NCBI GenBank assembly: GCA_008802785.1
Contig: VUYT01000014.1
Location: 1-64,000, forward strand
Length of the DNA: 64,000 nt
Direction: 5' to 3'
Source: Symmetrospora coprosmae
Taxonomy: Eukaryota; Basidiomycota; Cystobasidiomycetes; Symmetrosporaceae
Of this stretch, positions 10,587-22,691 are shown piece after piece (positions within the stretch are counted from its first letter, which is position 1; each line of letters starts with the position of its first letter). Position numbers and translations under genes: made by a program. The notes beneath the pieces were generated by a model. That model was not told where the DNA came from and did no database searches. It worked only from the letters and a program-made list of their open reading frames with translations.

Positions 10587-11778
10587 TCAGATCTTGCCAG
10601 CCTTGATGAGGGCTGTGTGTACCGACGGAATCGAGGACAACAGCCGACACGAGAAGTCAGCACTAGACTCTTACTGGCAGAAACCGGAGCAGAATTCGCG
10701 CTCACCCTCGACATCGGCAACGGCCTGGCCGAGGATGTCCTTCTGCGTCTTTGAGTCCTTGAGGCTCGCGAGGACCTTCTCCTGGATGGACTTTACGAGG
10801 TCGGCCTGCTCCGAGTCGCGGAGCTGGCTCTCGTAGCGGACCCAGCTGTCGAGGGTGCTCTTGATCTCGCCTGCGAGCCCGGCTTTTTGGCGGAGGACAA
10901 AGGCCTCGTGCTCGATCTGGGCCGTCTCCTTGGAGAGGGCAAAGAGCTGCTCGGTGATGCTCACGACGTCCTTCATCTCGCCGACAGAGTCGATCCGACC
11001 CTGGACGGCCGTCGTGTGGGCATTCCTGGACTGGTTCAGGATGCCTTTGATTTTCTGCATGCGTCAGACGAGTGCGCAGGGGAAGGGGGGCAACGGTGTC
11101 AGTGGCGCGCGCCAGCTAGCGAGTACCGGTTGACTGGACGGCCAGCTGCTTGCTACCCACCTCAATCTGCCCGTCGGCCCACTCGGAGTACGGGGCGCGA
11201 ATGATGGTGGAAAGGTATCCAATGAGGATGGCGAAGGAGCTGCAACGGAGTGATGCAGGATCTCATCAGTCCGCCATGCATTGCGTTCTCCACGGACAGT
11301 GAGCGGACGGACGCACCCAAGGACGACGACCTCCTCGTTGACGACAAAGAGCTCTGTCGAGATGGCGGCGCCCGTGACGGCGGTCCCGAACACGACGGAT
11401 CCAGCCTTTGACACGAACGAGCTGCCGGGGATGGCGTTGATGAGCGAGTTGGCTCGCGCCTTTGGGTCCTCGCGGGTCGGGGTCGAGCTCGCATAGCGGG
11501 CGCTGCGGGCGGAGTCGGACAACGCAGCAGGGCAGGGCGAGCCACACAGCGGGAGGCATGCACGGGCGCAATAGCATGGGTGAGTGGGAGAATGCATGCC
11601 AATGTCAGCCTTTCTGCGCTTTTCTCGTTGCGGTCCTGTCCTGCCCTGCCACTGCCCTGCCACTGCCCTGGCCGGCAGCGGGCACTCACGCAGCCAATTG
11701 CGCGGGTTTTGCGACGGCGGCGGCGCTCCTCAGGGAAGGAGCAGCCGTGCGGGTCAGGGTCCTCATTGCCATGGACAT
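10587..11778 (-). CDS. ATP4: Mitochondrial ATP synthase subunit 4 (b subunit; 242 aa)
   Basis: Five exons, complement of 11690-11778, 11317-11502, 11161-11239, 10706-11054 and 10587-10612. Splicing yields an Arg-rich presequence (MSMAMRTLTRTAAPSLRS), the membrane part around NEEVVVLGSFAILIGYLS, and the long peripheral-stalk helix with GRIDSVGEMKDVVSITEQLF and STLDSWVRYESQLRDSEQ. It ends VADVEALIKAGKI. This is the fungal F1Fo-ATP synthase b subunit, which anchors the stator in the inner membrane. Length matches the family (about 240 aa). The final exon encodes only eight residues, but its junction (GAG G to CC CTC) is clean. The first intron (187 bp) contains a short TGCCCTGCCAC repeat. Confidence 0.93.
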
Positions 11779-12075
11779 GGTGATGGGCTGCTGTGCTATG
11801 TCCTGTCCTGTCAGTGGTGGTGGTGTTGTTGTAAAGAGCGGGTTGGGCGGGCACCACCGCCGGCACTACTGGGGCTGCTGGGCTGGGCTGGGCTGTGGCC
11901 GGCTGGGCTGAGGAGGAGGAGACGGCTTCGGAGGGCTCTGCAGAGTTACAAGGGAGCAGTATGCACAGCTCGGGAGCACGTCTAGCATTGCAAAGGGTAT
12001 CTCGACTCTATGGTATGGCTATCCATGCGTGCTTGCATGCCCGCCACGGGCCACCAGCAGACACCTCACCTCACC
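11779..12075. other. Spacer with GGCTG and CTCAC microrepeats
   Basis: The spacer lies between the start of ATP4 and the stop of the NAPE-PLD-like gene, both on the minus strand. It contains a GGCTG-rich run (about 11872-11910) and the beginning of a CTCAC pentanucleotide run (12062-12084) that extends across the neighbouring stop codon. No gene is seen. Confidence 0.5.
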
Positions 12076-14008
12076 TCACCTCACCACCATCGTCCTCCCA
12101 GTAGGAAGGACCACAAAGTTATCTCGCGAGACCGTTTTGCCTGACTGTGACGCTGACGGTGACGGTGACTGTGATGAAGACATGTCGTCGAGGACCCTGC
12201 CGAGCTCCCTGACGGGGTCATCGTACCTCTCGTCCGACATGATCCACGTCCCCCAGTGCACGCCCACGCTCTTGCCCACGCGCAGGTCCCGGTGCATGTT
12301 GACCGCCCCTGCCGGGTCCGTGTGCACGTACTTCATCATGTGCCGCGGGGCATACGCGCCAATCGGGATGGCGGCGAGCGTAATGTCGCCATGCAGGCTG
12401 CCAATGGCCTTGTACAGGTCTGTCATTGTTCCCAGCGTGCGCGATGGGAGGATGGAGCGGGATCGGAACGCACAGAAGAGCCATCAGCCATGTCATATAG
12501 GAGATGGCGCGAGTCGGCCGGTGCCTCACCGCTCGAATACCCGCTGTCCCCAGCATGAAAGAAGGATCTGGGCTGACGCTGCGGCTGCGGCTGTCCGCCA
12601 GCTGCAGCCCCTTCTCGCTGTCCGTCCGGCACCTCTCGCGTGACAAACCCGCACCACAGTCTCTGGTTCGTGTCGAGACCGTTCCTGCCCGCCCAGTGCT
12701 GGGCTGGCGTGCACGCAATGCGCAGCTGCTTCCGCCTCCCAGGCGGTCCCACGGAGACCGTCTCCTCCTGCCACCAGTCCATCTCGACGACCTGCGCGTC
12801 AGCGATGCCGCGCTGCACCAGGAACGCCTTGACGCCGAGGGGCACGACCCAGAGGATCTCGCGCGCACATGCGTACGCATGCTCTTGCTCTGGCGTGTCG
12901 GCGCCTGCAGCCCCAGCGGCAACCGCAGCTGAGGCCGCGGCCACGGCCACGGCGCGCACGAACGCCTCGTCAAGGTGGTCAAAGTGGTCGTGCGAGATCT
13001 GGATGATGTCGACGAGACGCAGCTCGTCCAGCAGCTGGCGCGCCGTGAGCGGGGCCGGGCGCAGCCGCGTCGGCGCGAGGACCGACTCGACGGGCTGCTC
13101 CGCAAACACGGGGTCCGTGAGGAGCGTGATGCCGCCCATTTGCACGAGCGAGGTCGACTGCCCGAGCCACGTGTACGTCATCTCGAAGGGTTCATCACTG
13201 TCATCATTGTCGGCTGTCTGCCCCGCTCTCGTCGTCAGAGAGTCTGGCGCGGGGCTGCCCGTCCGAGACGCATCGAGCTTTTCCCAGTCGTCCTCGCTCT
13301 CGCTGCTGCTGCCATAGGCTTGTGTTTTGCCCGGCTTGCTGGGACGGGAAATGCCATCCCTGCCGCTCTCTGGGGTATGCGTGTGGCTGCGGCGCTGCCC
13401 ATGCCGCGCGCTGTTGCGCAGCAAGAGGGCCGTGTCGACCTCCTCCACTGGCAGGGCTGCCTTCTGCACGGCAGGGTCGTCCGACAGGCCCCCGCGCCAC
13501 CACGTCCGCCCCGTGAGCGGGCGGTAGACCAAGTGATGAAAGAGGAACTCGTAGATGGTCTGCTCGCGCCACTCGTGCGTGACATTCAGAAAGCGGCCTG
13601 TCATCCAGCACCGGAGGGTGGCGAAGCGCGCGTGCACGACATTGCGCAGCGAGATGAACGGCGGGTAGTGGCCGGACAGGTACGCCGTGTAGATGGAGTG
13701 ACGACGGCGGATGACGTACAGGCGGTGCGTCTCGGTGAGGGCGACAAAGGCGATCCTGTGGGGGTGTCACGCGCGCATGTATGTGCAAGAGGACGTGGCG
13801 GTGACGAGACGTCGAGGGCAGTCAGCGACTCTCGGACTCCAGCGTGAACGCGGACGCCCTCGGCAGCTCTGCCATGCGTGAATCGACGCACTCACGGCAG
13901 GCTCAGGGCTGCTCCTGCTATCCACAGCGATGTCCTGCTGCTGGGCCCGGGCGAGGACGAGGACGAACGTATCCGCAGAGGTCCCTGAGCAAAGGCCGGC
14001 CAGGGCAT
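12076..14008 (-). CDS. NAPE-PLD/Fmp30-like metallo-beta-lactamase-fold phospholipase (560 aa)
   Basis: Three exons, complement of 13896-14008, 12530-13755 and 12076-12419. The first exon gives an Arg/Ser-rich leader and half of a hydrophobic segment that exon 2 completes (WIAGAALSLP to IAFVAL), suggesting a mitochondrial signal anchor like yeast Fmp30. The catalytic core has TWLGQSTSLVQMGGITLLTDPV, the zinc motif ISHDHFDHLD (about residue 290), CTPAQHWAGRNGLDTNQRLW and FFHAGDSGYSS. Joining to DLYKAIG yields LAAIPIGAYAPRHMM and SVGVHWGTW, the last conserved blocks. The family cleaves N-acylphosphatidylethanolamine to N-acylethanolamine and phosphatidate. A Ser/Asp-rich insert of about 80 residues precedes the core. 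The stop codon lies inside a GGTGA repeat, so a further 3' exon cannot be excluded. Confidence 0.87.
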
Positions 14009-14361
14009 GGTGATTGAGGAGGAGCGCAGAGGATCGCACAGCACAGCACAGCACAGCACAGCGTCGAGTCCGAGGATGATGAAGTTGCGATGCGATGGTC
14101 GGTTGTTGTTGGACGTCCAGAGAAGAGGACAGCGACAAGTCACGTTCCAGCAGGCAATGCAGCAGCACCGCCTAGCTTGGGAGACAGCTCTCATTCTCCC
14201 CATACAGAATCGTGTAACGCAGCGAGGGTACAGCAGCGCAGCGCAGCGCAGCGCAGTGAGCCACACCCCGGCATCCATCGCCCACCCGCAGCTGCGCGCT
14301 CCGCTTCAAGCCAAGCGCCCGCCGCCCGCCGCCTGCCGCCAGCTCCTCCTTCAACGACGCC
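14009..14361. promoter_or_regulatory. Divergent promoter with GCACA and GCGCA repeats
   Basis: The 353-bp spacer between the NAPE-PLD-like gene (-) and BZZ1 (+) contains about five copies of GCACA (14036-14060) and four of GCGCA (14236-14256). These are the main structure seen. No classical TATA box is evident. Confidence 0.5.
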
Positions 14362-17289
14362 ATGGGCGGCCTCCGCTTCAGCGATGTCAAGGAGCTCCAG
14401 GATCAGTTCAGCCCGCTGGCCAACCTGGTCGCGACCAACCTGGGCTTTGTCCGCGAGGTGCAGGCGCTCATGGAGGCCCGCGCCGCTCTCGAGCGGGAAT
14501 ACGCCCAGAAGCTTCAGGGCCTCGTCATAAAGGCACAGCAGAAGGCGCTGCAGACGTCAGAGCTGCTCGTCGCGGGCGAGGCTCCGAGCAAGCATGTCCG
14601 CGAGGGCGCGGGAAGAGAGCAGTGAGTTTGCCCGCACTGACAGGCAGGGCAGGCTATATGCCTTGAAGGCCCAGCCGGGAGAAGTGGAGAGCTTCCCCGT
14701 TCGCTCTGGAAGAGCGCCTCGGCCCCAAGAAGGGCATGCTCGCTGACCGTGCTGTAACGTTGTACAACGTCCCTGTGCCCAACCCTCGTCGCCTGCGCTT
14801 GCACCGCTCATATACATCCCCCCCGCCGTCTCTCCACATCTCGTCACCACTCGTGCGAAACACTCATTGCCCTGCCCTCCCCAGCACCCTCGATATTGCA
14901 TGGCATACGATACTCAGTCAATGGGACGAGGAGGCATACTCGCGCGCCAATTATGGCGAAAGTGTGAGTGCAGGACAGGAGGATGCGGCCCGACCTGACT
15001 CGCCACGTGCCCCTGCTGAGCGAAGGGAACCTACGACAAACAGCTCCAAAGAGACGTCTGCGATTCGCTGAAGGCAATGGCAAAGCGCATGGAGGCGCTA
15101 AGGACAAAGGTCAGTCATGGACCCGTCCGAGGGTGCGCAGGTACCCCGCATTCCCGGCCCTATTGTTGGCATGCCTGCTGAAGCCCCTTTCCCTCGCGCG
15201 TCCAGCACGTCGACTTTGCGGCCAATCTTGTCAAGGAGCGCGATGCGGCTTACTCGCTGAAGGCGAAAGCCAAAGCGCGGTACGACGCGGCGTGCGGAGA
15301 CGTTGAGGCGTACAGGCAGAAGCAAGGGCTCGCAAAGAACGATCGAAAAGCCGCAAAGGCAGGGAGATCGTACGAAGACTCGATGGTCGAGATGTGGAAT
15401 GCGAAGAATGTCTACCTCCTCTCGATCGAGGTGAGCAACAAGCTCAAGGACAAGTACTTCCAGAACGACCTGCCGGAAATGCACGATGTGGGTGGCCGGG
15501 CTTGGCTGGCTTGGGTCCGCTCTGCTGCACGGAGCGAGCGTATCGCATAGAGGTCATGGCTGATGCATCGCTCGCTGCGGATCGGCTGGCAGGACATGCA
15601 AGCGTTGTGGTCGACGACGATCAACCGCTTCTCGCAGATCATGATAAAGCACGGCGACACGACAAAGCGGCAGTACGAAGTGCTCCAGCGCTACAACGAG
15701 AACACATTGCGAGCCGTCGAAGATATCGACGTCGAATCAGACCAGGCCCTCTACTGCGACTACAACAAGCGGCCGTTCTTCCCGCCCCCAGAATTCACCT
15801 TTGAGCCGTGCGCAATATGGCACGATAACGTGCGTGACTCCGCCTCATCTGCAGCGGAACTCTTTGACTGACGAGGTTGCGTTGCACACGTGGACAGGCC
15901 GAGATGGCGCTCCAGCCAGAGCCAAAGATTTTCCTGCAGAACAAGCTCGTCAAGAGCCAGATGGAGCTGGACGACGTCGAGCCGCGCGTCGAGTCGATGC
16001 GGCGCGAGGTGAGCAAGCTCGAGGAGCTGCGCGAAGCATACACGGCCAATCCGGCGCTGGGCGACCTTGACACGGTCGTCGAGAACATGTTCGAGGCCAT
16101 CCGCGAGCGCATCGGGCTCGAGACGCAGCAGCAGACGCTCAGCGCCGAGGTCACCCTCCTGCAAAACACGCTCGGAGAAGATGCAAATAACATAGGCAAG
16201 GCTCACGACTACAAGGCCTCGGCGTTCCCGGTCGCAAAGGCCTGCTACGTGTGTGGAGGCAAGATTTGGGGTATGAGCAAGGTCGGGCTCAATTGCCGGG
16301 TCAGTCTGTCGAGAGTATCCACTGCTTCGTGGCCGTATACAACCTAGGCTAATTCCTTTCCCTTGCGACCGTGCATACAGGATTGCGGAACCAATGTGCA
16401 CACTGGCTGCGAGCTGAAGGTAGGTGGATCGAGGTGTCATAATCACGGCACATGGAGAAGTCCTGATTGTGCTTTTCCTCCCCTAGTGTCCGGCCGACTG
16501 CGGCGACCCAACGCTCGAGGCTGATCGAGCAGCAAGTCGCGCTTCGATACTGGCGTCCGCGAGTCCATCCGGAGGTGAGCGCTGGCCTTCGCTGCGCCTC
16601 CGAGGGCTCGGATGTGACAATCAGCTGAACGTGGTTCTGGACCTGATGTGCGCCTTCAGACTCGTTCGATCTTGCTGGTAGCGGATCAAATCGCCTGACG
16701 AGGAGGGTCAGCCAGGCGCCGAGCTTGAGTGGGAGCATGAGCAGTCTGAGCGTGAATGGATCAGGAAAGAGCACGGCGAAGGCGCTGTACGCGTACGAAG
16801 CGCAGTCTGGGCAGCAGCTCAGCATGAGCGGTGGGTGCATGCGCTCGCCTCTACATTCATGTGCCTGCGATCGCTGACTGCAGCTTGCGTGCTGACGTCC
16901 TGGCTGTCCCGCCCCGCTGCCCAGCCGGCGAGAAGCTCACGGTGGAAGCGCCAGACACGTCTGGCTGGACCCGGGTATCCAACTCGTCCGGGCAGACGGG
17001 AATTGTGCCCACGAGCTACATTGAGGTGCGTGCGGGGGCGCCGCCACTGACTCGTCGGCCGACGGGCGCGTCTGCACGGTCTGCCTCCTCCTCTGCCAAC
17101 GGCGGCTCTGCCGCGTACGGAACGGTGGAGGCCATCTATGCGTACACGGCTGGAAGCAATGCCGAGCTGTCCATCTCGAAAGGCGAGACGCTCGAGCTGA
17201 CTGCAAAGGGAAAGGACTTTGCTGCGGGATGGACAGAGGTGGTGCAGAACGGGAGGAAAGGGATTGTACCGACATCGTACGTGAGATAG
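14362..17289 (+). CDS. BZZ1: Bzz1: F-BAR, C1 and double SH3 protein (662 aa)
   Basis: Ten exons: 14362-14621, 14885-14963, 15044-15109, 15206-15487, 15593-15829, 15898-16299, 16381-16419, 16487-16574, 16660-16830 and 16925-17289. All junctions keep frame. An F-BAR domain fills about residues 1-300 (LQRDVCDSLKAMAKRMEALR, HVDFAANLVKERDAA). A C1 zinc domain at about 410-460 has HDYKASAF, CYVCGGKIWG and HTGCELKCPADCG. Two SH3 domains follow: ALYAYEAQSGQQLS to GIVPTSYIE, and AIYAYTAGSNAELS to GIVPTSYVR at the C terminus. This order is that of yeast Bzz1, which binds Las17/WASP and drives Arp2/3 actin assembly at endocytic sites. Length is typical. The 263-bp first intron is the longest in the gene. 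BZZ1 lies head-to-tail with the next gene, 120 bp away. Confidence 0.93.
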
Positions 17290-17409
17290 TGTAGCCAGAT
17301 TGTGGCTCTATGCAGTACGATACATGTATTCTAGTTTGAACGAGCAACGAGTCGCGCGCCCCTGCTCGGCCCTCTCTGTCTTTCCCCCAACACGGCCAAC
17401 ACCCTCACC

Positions 17410-20400
17410 ATGAGCGACGATAGCAGCGGACGTCGCAGCCATAACCACATCGCAGGCCCGCCGGGGAGCATGACCATCCCCTCTGGCCCGCGCCATCACC
17501 ATGAATGGCGTCAGGGAGAGCAGCACCGGCAAAGGCCGCACACCAACGCAGCCTCTAAGCGGAAATGGGTCCCGCCCAACGATACGAGCGCAGCACCGGC
17601 GAATGGGAAGCGATTCTCGAGCTCTACTGCATATCCCCATCTGCCCGGTGCCGGTGCTGGTGCGGCATCCCCTCGCGCTGATCCTCCTGCTGTGCGGCCA
17701 GGACGACCATCACAACAGCCGCGCAAACCCGGAGAAGCAGCTGCTCCCCCGCCAACACTATCGCTATCGAGAGCTACGGCGGCCCAGCCATCTCCTGCAC
17801 ATGCCATGCCGTCCAGAGGCGCGTCCCGCTCGAGCCCGCCCCTCGACTATGAAGAGGGCGAGATCAGCGAGGAGTCGGACGACGATGAGAGCGAGGAGAT
17901 TGCGAGAATGCTGCTGGCAGACTCGCGCACACGCAAGAAGGCCAGGCTGGTCGAAGAGGAAGAGGAAGAATGGGCGGCAGTGCAGTCACCTCGGCCCGTC
18001 TTGCAACACGATGTTGGCAGCCTGGAGGAGGCGCGCCCATTAGAGCAAGAGTTGCGGAAGGCGTCTCTGCATCCTGGACTGGCAACGGCAGGCGAGATAC
18101 AAGTGTCTGTCGAAAGATCACCGTCGCCAATGCAGCTTGTGCAGAGCCCCATCAGGGTAGATTCGCATACAGCGCAATTGCAATCGCCACCGCTATTGCC
18201 TTCACCGCCACGCTCTCCTCATCCACAGACAGCTGCTGAGCCATTCCGCTTCGACCCAACATCAGGTAAGGGGCTCCAGCAGCGAGGCGCAGATGCAGAC
18301 ACGTACATCTGTCGACTCACGTCGTGCTCGGGTGTCAGCTCCCTTCTCGCCAGCCAAGAACAACGCGGCCCTCTCCCCACTCACAGCAGTGCCAGCGGCA
18401 TCCCCGGCACTGGAACAGCTGCTCGAGGACACGCAGACGGCCATTCTCGAACTGCAGTCGTGGGGCGTCCAGCCAGACTACATGTTCAACCAGGGCGCAG
18501 ACAAGGACGTTGTCATTCGCACCTATCTCGAGTTCAGCCTGCCTCTGCCCAAGCACCACGAAGCGTACTACCGCGCCCGACTGGATGAAGGGCTAGTCCC
18601 TAGTATACCGGGTCTAGGAACACCGGAGAGCCAGCCTCAGCCGAATGCCGCCAACCTCATGTCTCAAAATGCAACTGCCACCTCTGCTCCTGCCAGTGTG
18701 GCGCCGGAGGATGCGCTACGCCCTTCCACCCGATGCAGGAGCTCCTCGCCACAGCAAATCAAGCGCATCGCATCAGCGAGTGCAGCCTCGCAAGCTGCAG
18801 CAACGGCTCCGGTCCAGGCAGCCTTGTCAACTCGCCAGCTGTCGCTTTGGGACGACACGGTGCATGCGCCCGCACGGTTGTCGCCAGCGCCTCTCCTAGA
18901 TGCACCGACGAGCAACTCTCATCTGCGTCTCACCAGACCTGAAAGGGATTTCGAGCCATCAATGCGCCAAGATACGAGACATCCATCGCTACCACCAAAG
19001 CCGCAACTGCCTGCGTACGGTGCAGACTCAGCCACAATGTCCCTTCAGCCAGATTCGATAGGCGTGTCCGTACTGTCGCCGAGCCTACCTGCCAGTCTAG
19101 ACGAGATGCCACAGTTGGCGCCTGTTCAGCCAGTCGCGCCGACGATGACCAAGACGCCGTCCCAGGAACTCGCGGAGAAGGAAGCTACGGCGCGAGAGCG
19201 GCTGCTCGCGCGAAAGGCAGCGATGCTGGCCAAGAAGAGTGTCAATCTAGCTCAAGAGCATATCGAGACGCAGCTCAACGGTCTGCTGGCCGGAGAGGTC
19301 GGGCTGCCGTCTACGGTGCTGTCCGCGTCTGAGCCGGCAATGCAGATGGACGTCGTTTCTCCTGGGGAGGAGGTGAGCCTAGCCAGCGCAGAGATGGAGG
19401 GGGCAGATGATGTCGAAATGCAAATTTCCGACGGGGAAGAGGTCGAGTCCGATATCATGACGCGGAACGGTCCTGAGGCAGGGTCTCCGGCTGGTTTGGC
19501 AAGCGAAAGTACATCCAACAAGCCAGAAGATATCGGCGAGACTCGAGAGAAGCTGCTCGAGCTCGGGGACGAGGCTTCCGATACTGCCGTAGGGTTGCCT
19601 TTCCCTGGCGGACCCAGCCCGGCCCCCGCTAGCATCAGCCATTTGCCTGAACCGCAGCCGGCAGACCGGCTTCGAGCAGGGAGCAGCCAGCCATTGCCCA
19701 CTCCGCCGCTCCGCAGCCGGCCGGTCGCTTTCGACTTTGAGGCAGAACCCGCCGCGTCACTGCCCAATGTGCCGCGCTGGTCAGCGCATCTCATGCCCGA
19801 CTCGGCTGCAGCCAGACGTGCAGCATCAGCCATGGTGATTGTGTTGTCGGATGACGAGGACAGCGGAGACGACTCGGACAGCGATGGTCTGCGCGCTGCA
19901 GTCAGCGAGACTAAGCTGAAGGAGCAAGCGGCCATAAATCTCGCTGCATACGCTTCTCGGCCTGCCAATCCAATAACCCTGTCAACGTCGTCCTCGTCCT
20001 CGTCATCATTCATGCCGCGGACCGCGCTGTCGAATGTATGGCAGTCTAGCTCTGCACAGGGCTACTCAGCGCCTTCACCGAAGTCTCTTCCCGCCTCTCG
20101 AGAGCAGTCTCCTGGTGCCCCGGCCGCGCAGCCACCAGGGCCCGCACCAAGCAAGCTCAACCCGTCCCGTCATGATCCCAAGCCCGCCGCTCCTGTCCTC
20201 GCGACCGCGAACAGTCAAGTCGCGCATACACGCGCTGCGACGCCTAGCGCAATGGCCACATTGGAATTGGAGGCCAAGCAAGCCGAGATCCAGCGCATGA
20301 TGGACATGATCAGTCAGAGGGAGGGCAAGAAGAAGAGGGCCAAGACCTTGAATCATGCAGCTGCGCTGTCTGTGGAGACAGCGACGGTCGCACCGTCGGG

Positions 20401-22005
20401 CGTTGTTACTCCGGTTGACCAGCGATTGGGTGGCGACGCTCCAGCGGCACCAGTATCTAGGATGGACGCACACGCCGCTTTCTCCTCAGACACTCCCATA
20501 GAGCAACATGCGACTCCGGCCACTGTCGATGAAATGCAGGGTAAGATCGAACGGCTGAAGGAGGAGTTGAGGAGGCGCAAACAGCAAGGGAAGCTCGTTC
20601 CTACACATACGCCGGGCAAAGGCGACTCCGACGGCCCGATTCGCGAAAGGTCGGACAGCAAAGGGGAAGGTACAATCATGGTAGACCTGCCTGCCGGAAC
20701 AGCACCTCCGTCCGCTCCGGCACCTGCTTTGATGGACCGCTCAACGTCCCCGCAAGATGAGGAGGCGCAATCCGATACGTCGGACGATACGCTCATTATC
20801 ACCAAAGTGGACGCTTCCCCCTTTCCCGAAGAAACACGGTCGAGTGCAGCACCATCAGACACATCAGCGGAAGTGCTGGCCTCTCAAGAGACCCAAGATG
20901 CAAACATGGACATCGGGAGCCAGGAGACGCAGGTCCTCCAGTTGACTGAAGCGAGCGAATTGTCGCCAGAAGGCGACACCACTCTACATCCTGGCACGTC
21001 TTGCTCTACACAGGGATAGACGCTGCTTGGGATGCCCGCTCATCTGACCGAAGGGCTTTCATCTTTCCTGCATCTCCAACGCTTAGCTCACAACTCAATT
21101 GTCAAACAGGTACTCTTCCGCGACGGCGATCTGAGATGTCGCGCAGGGCTGATTGCGCCTATTACCGGCATTGCGCCGAACAGCCGGCGGAGGACGAAAG
21201 CCACACGCCCGCACCCGTACATTGCACGAGACATGCGACTATAGGGCGCCACCCTCTTCCGGATAGCGTAGCTAAGGTAGGTATCAGTCCGCTACCTCTT
21301 CATCCGCGCTAATCCAGCCGCCTTGCGGGGCTGCCGTTCCAGCAGTCTGCTCAATGGACCCCTTACGAATCGCCTTTCGACTTTTTCCCCCTGTCTCGGT
21401 CGTGGCCAGTGTCGGCGTCCGAGGTTCAGAGGATCTGCAGCCCATCTAACGCTAGCCAGCTCGGCGAGCACACTGACTACACAGCAGGTGGATCGGACAT
21501 CGATCACATTCTAGCTCGTCATGTCGTAGCGTGGCACGTCACTGAACAGAAGAAGTACGATTTCGAGAGCGTGAAATTCTGCCAGTACGAGATGCTGGGT
21601 ACCTGCAATAACGATTCATGCCAGTCACTCCACTCGTCGGCGTATACTCTATCAGGTGAGCAGTGAACTCAGCAGACGGGTACACAGAATCCGGAAGCTT
21701 GCTGCTGAACAAGGTGTCATCTGCGATCTGCAGCAAGTCTCATTACCGAGTTCATCAGGAATGTCTACCGGCTGCCTGCGGGGCAGCGGCTCGCGCCAGC
21801 TAGGGCAGAGCTCTACAGCCAGGGGCAGAATCTAATAATCGGGCGCTATTATCCGGACAGCAAGACTACCGTCAACGGCAAGACTAGTGGCAGCACGGCC
21901 AGCGCTCAAGAGCAGGAGTCCATAACTTTAGTCTCAGCCCGCAAGATGCTACGCGAGGCGTGCGCTTTCTATCAGGCAGAATCTGCGCGACTGCTCAGAT
22001 CGTAA
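17410..22005 (+). CDS. Red1/ZFC3H1-like RNA-elimination zinc-finger protein (about 1429 aa)
   Basis: Proposed exons: 17410-18265, 18339-20997, 21087-21276, 21343-21655 and 21734-22005. Most of the protein is Ser/Pro/Asp/Glu-rich and disordered, with an acidic stretch DYEEGEISEESDDDESEE, many SQ/TQ-like motifs, and a predicted helix around residues 300-385 (LEQLLEDTQTAILELQSWG). Near the C terminus TPYESPFDFFPLSR is followed by a CX7CX4CX3H zinc finger (CQYEMLGTCNNDSCQSLH). This is the arrangement of the zf-C3H1 domain in S. pombe Red1 and human ZFC3H1, scaffolds that deliver nuclear RNAs to the exosome. The donor near 20998 (GTCTTG) is weak and is the least certain junction; the acceptor at 21086 has a good branch point and pyrimidine tract. 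Overall family assignment is moderate. Confidence 0.65.
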
Positions 22006-22691
22006 TCCCAGCGCATGATAGCGTCTCCCAAGGGGTAGCTGGGCTTTCCACCTGCCTATATCGTCTTCTCGATGGAGCGGCCTGCTCTCCTCTACCGGAT
22101 TCATTTGTTTAACAAAGCGTCTAGTGCGCCCGGCCACATCCGCTCATCCGAGGACACGACACATACGCTCAAACAGACACGCATCGTCAAAGCACAACAA
22201 GAAGCAGCGACACAGGAATTGGATTGCATTCGCTGTCAATATCGAGGCTGAAGCTGGGTCATGCCCCAGCAGCCAAGCCCGAGGCACTTCTAGCATGATA
22301 GGGCTCTCTCAAATGCAGTCCGAGATTATTTGGAGTGTATTGTTGTTGTGCTATCACTCGCTATCCGGAAGGCAGGAATACCAGCGCATCTCATCGAGAG
22401 CCCTCTCTCTACCTTGCCCGACTTTGCCACCGAAAGCGGAGAAAGACGCCGCTCCTGCCTTACAACCCAACTCGTAGCCTGCAACCCGCTACGGTGTATC
22501 TGAGGCGACCATCGAGCTCTCCGCACATCACGGCAGCCATCAGCTTTCGCCGTCTCGCGCTCTACCTGGCCGCGATCCTGGTCGCAACCCTGGCGTTGCG
22601 GAACACTTCGTCGACACTGTTCGGATCGCTTCAAGTTGTACGGGGTACAACGCCGCTCTCGCGCGCCTCACACATCACCAGTCCTCGTAAC
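22006..22691. other. Spacer upstream of the DUF427 gene
   Basis: No supported gene. An open frame extends upstream of the DUF427 start, with a hydrophobic stretch near 22560-22600, but it has no ATG before 22692. It is treated as 5' leader. Confidence 0.4.
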
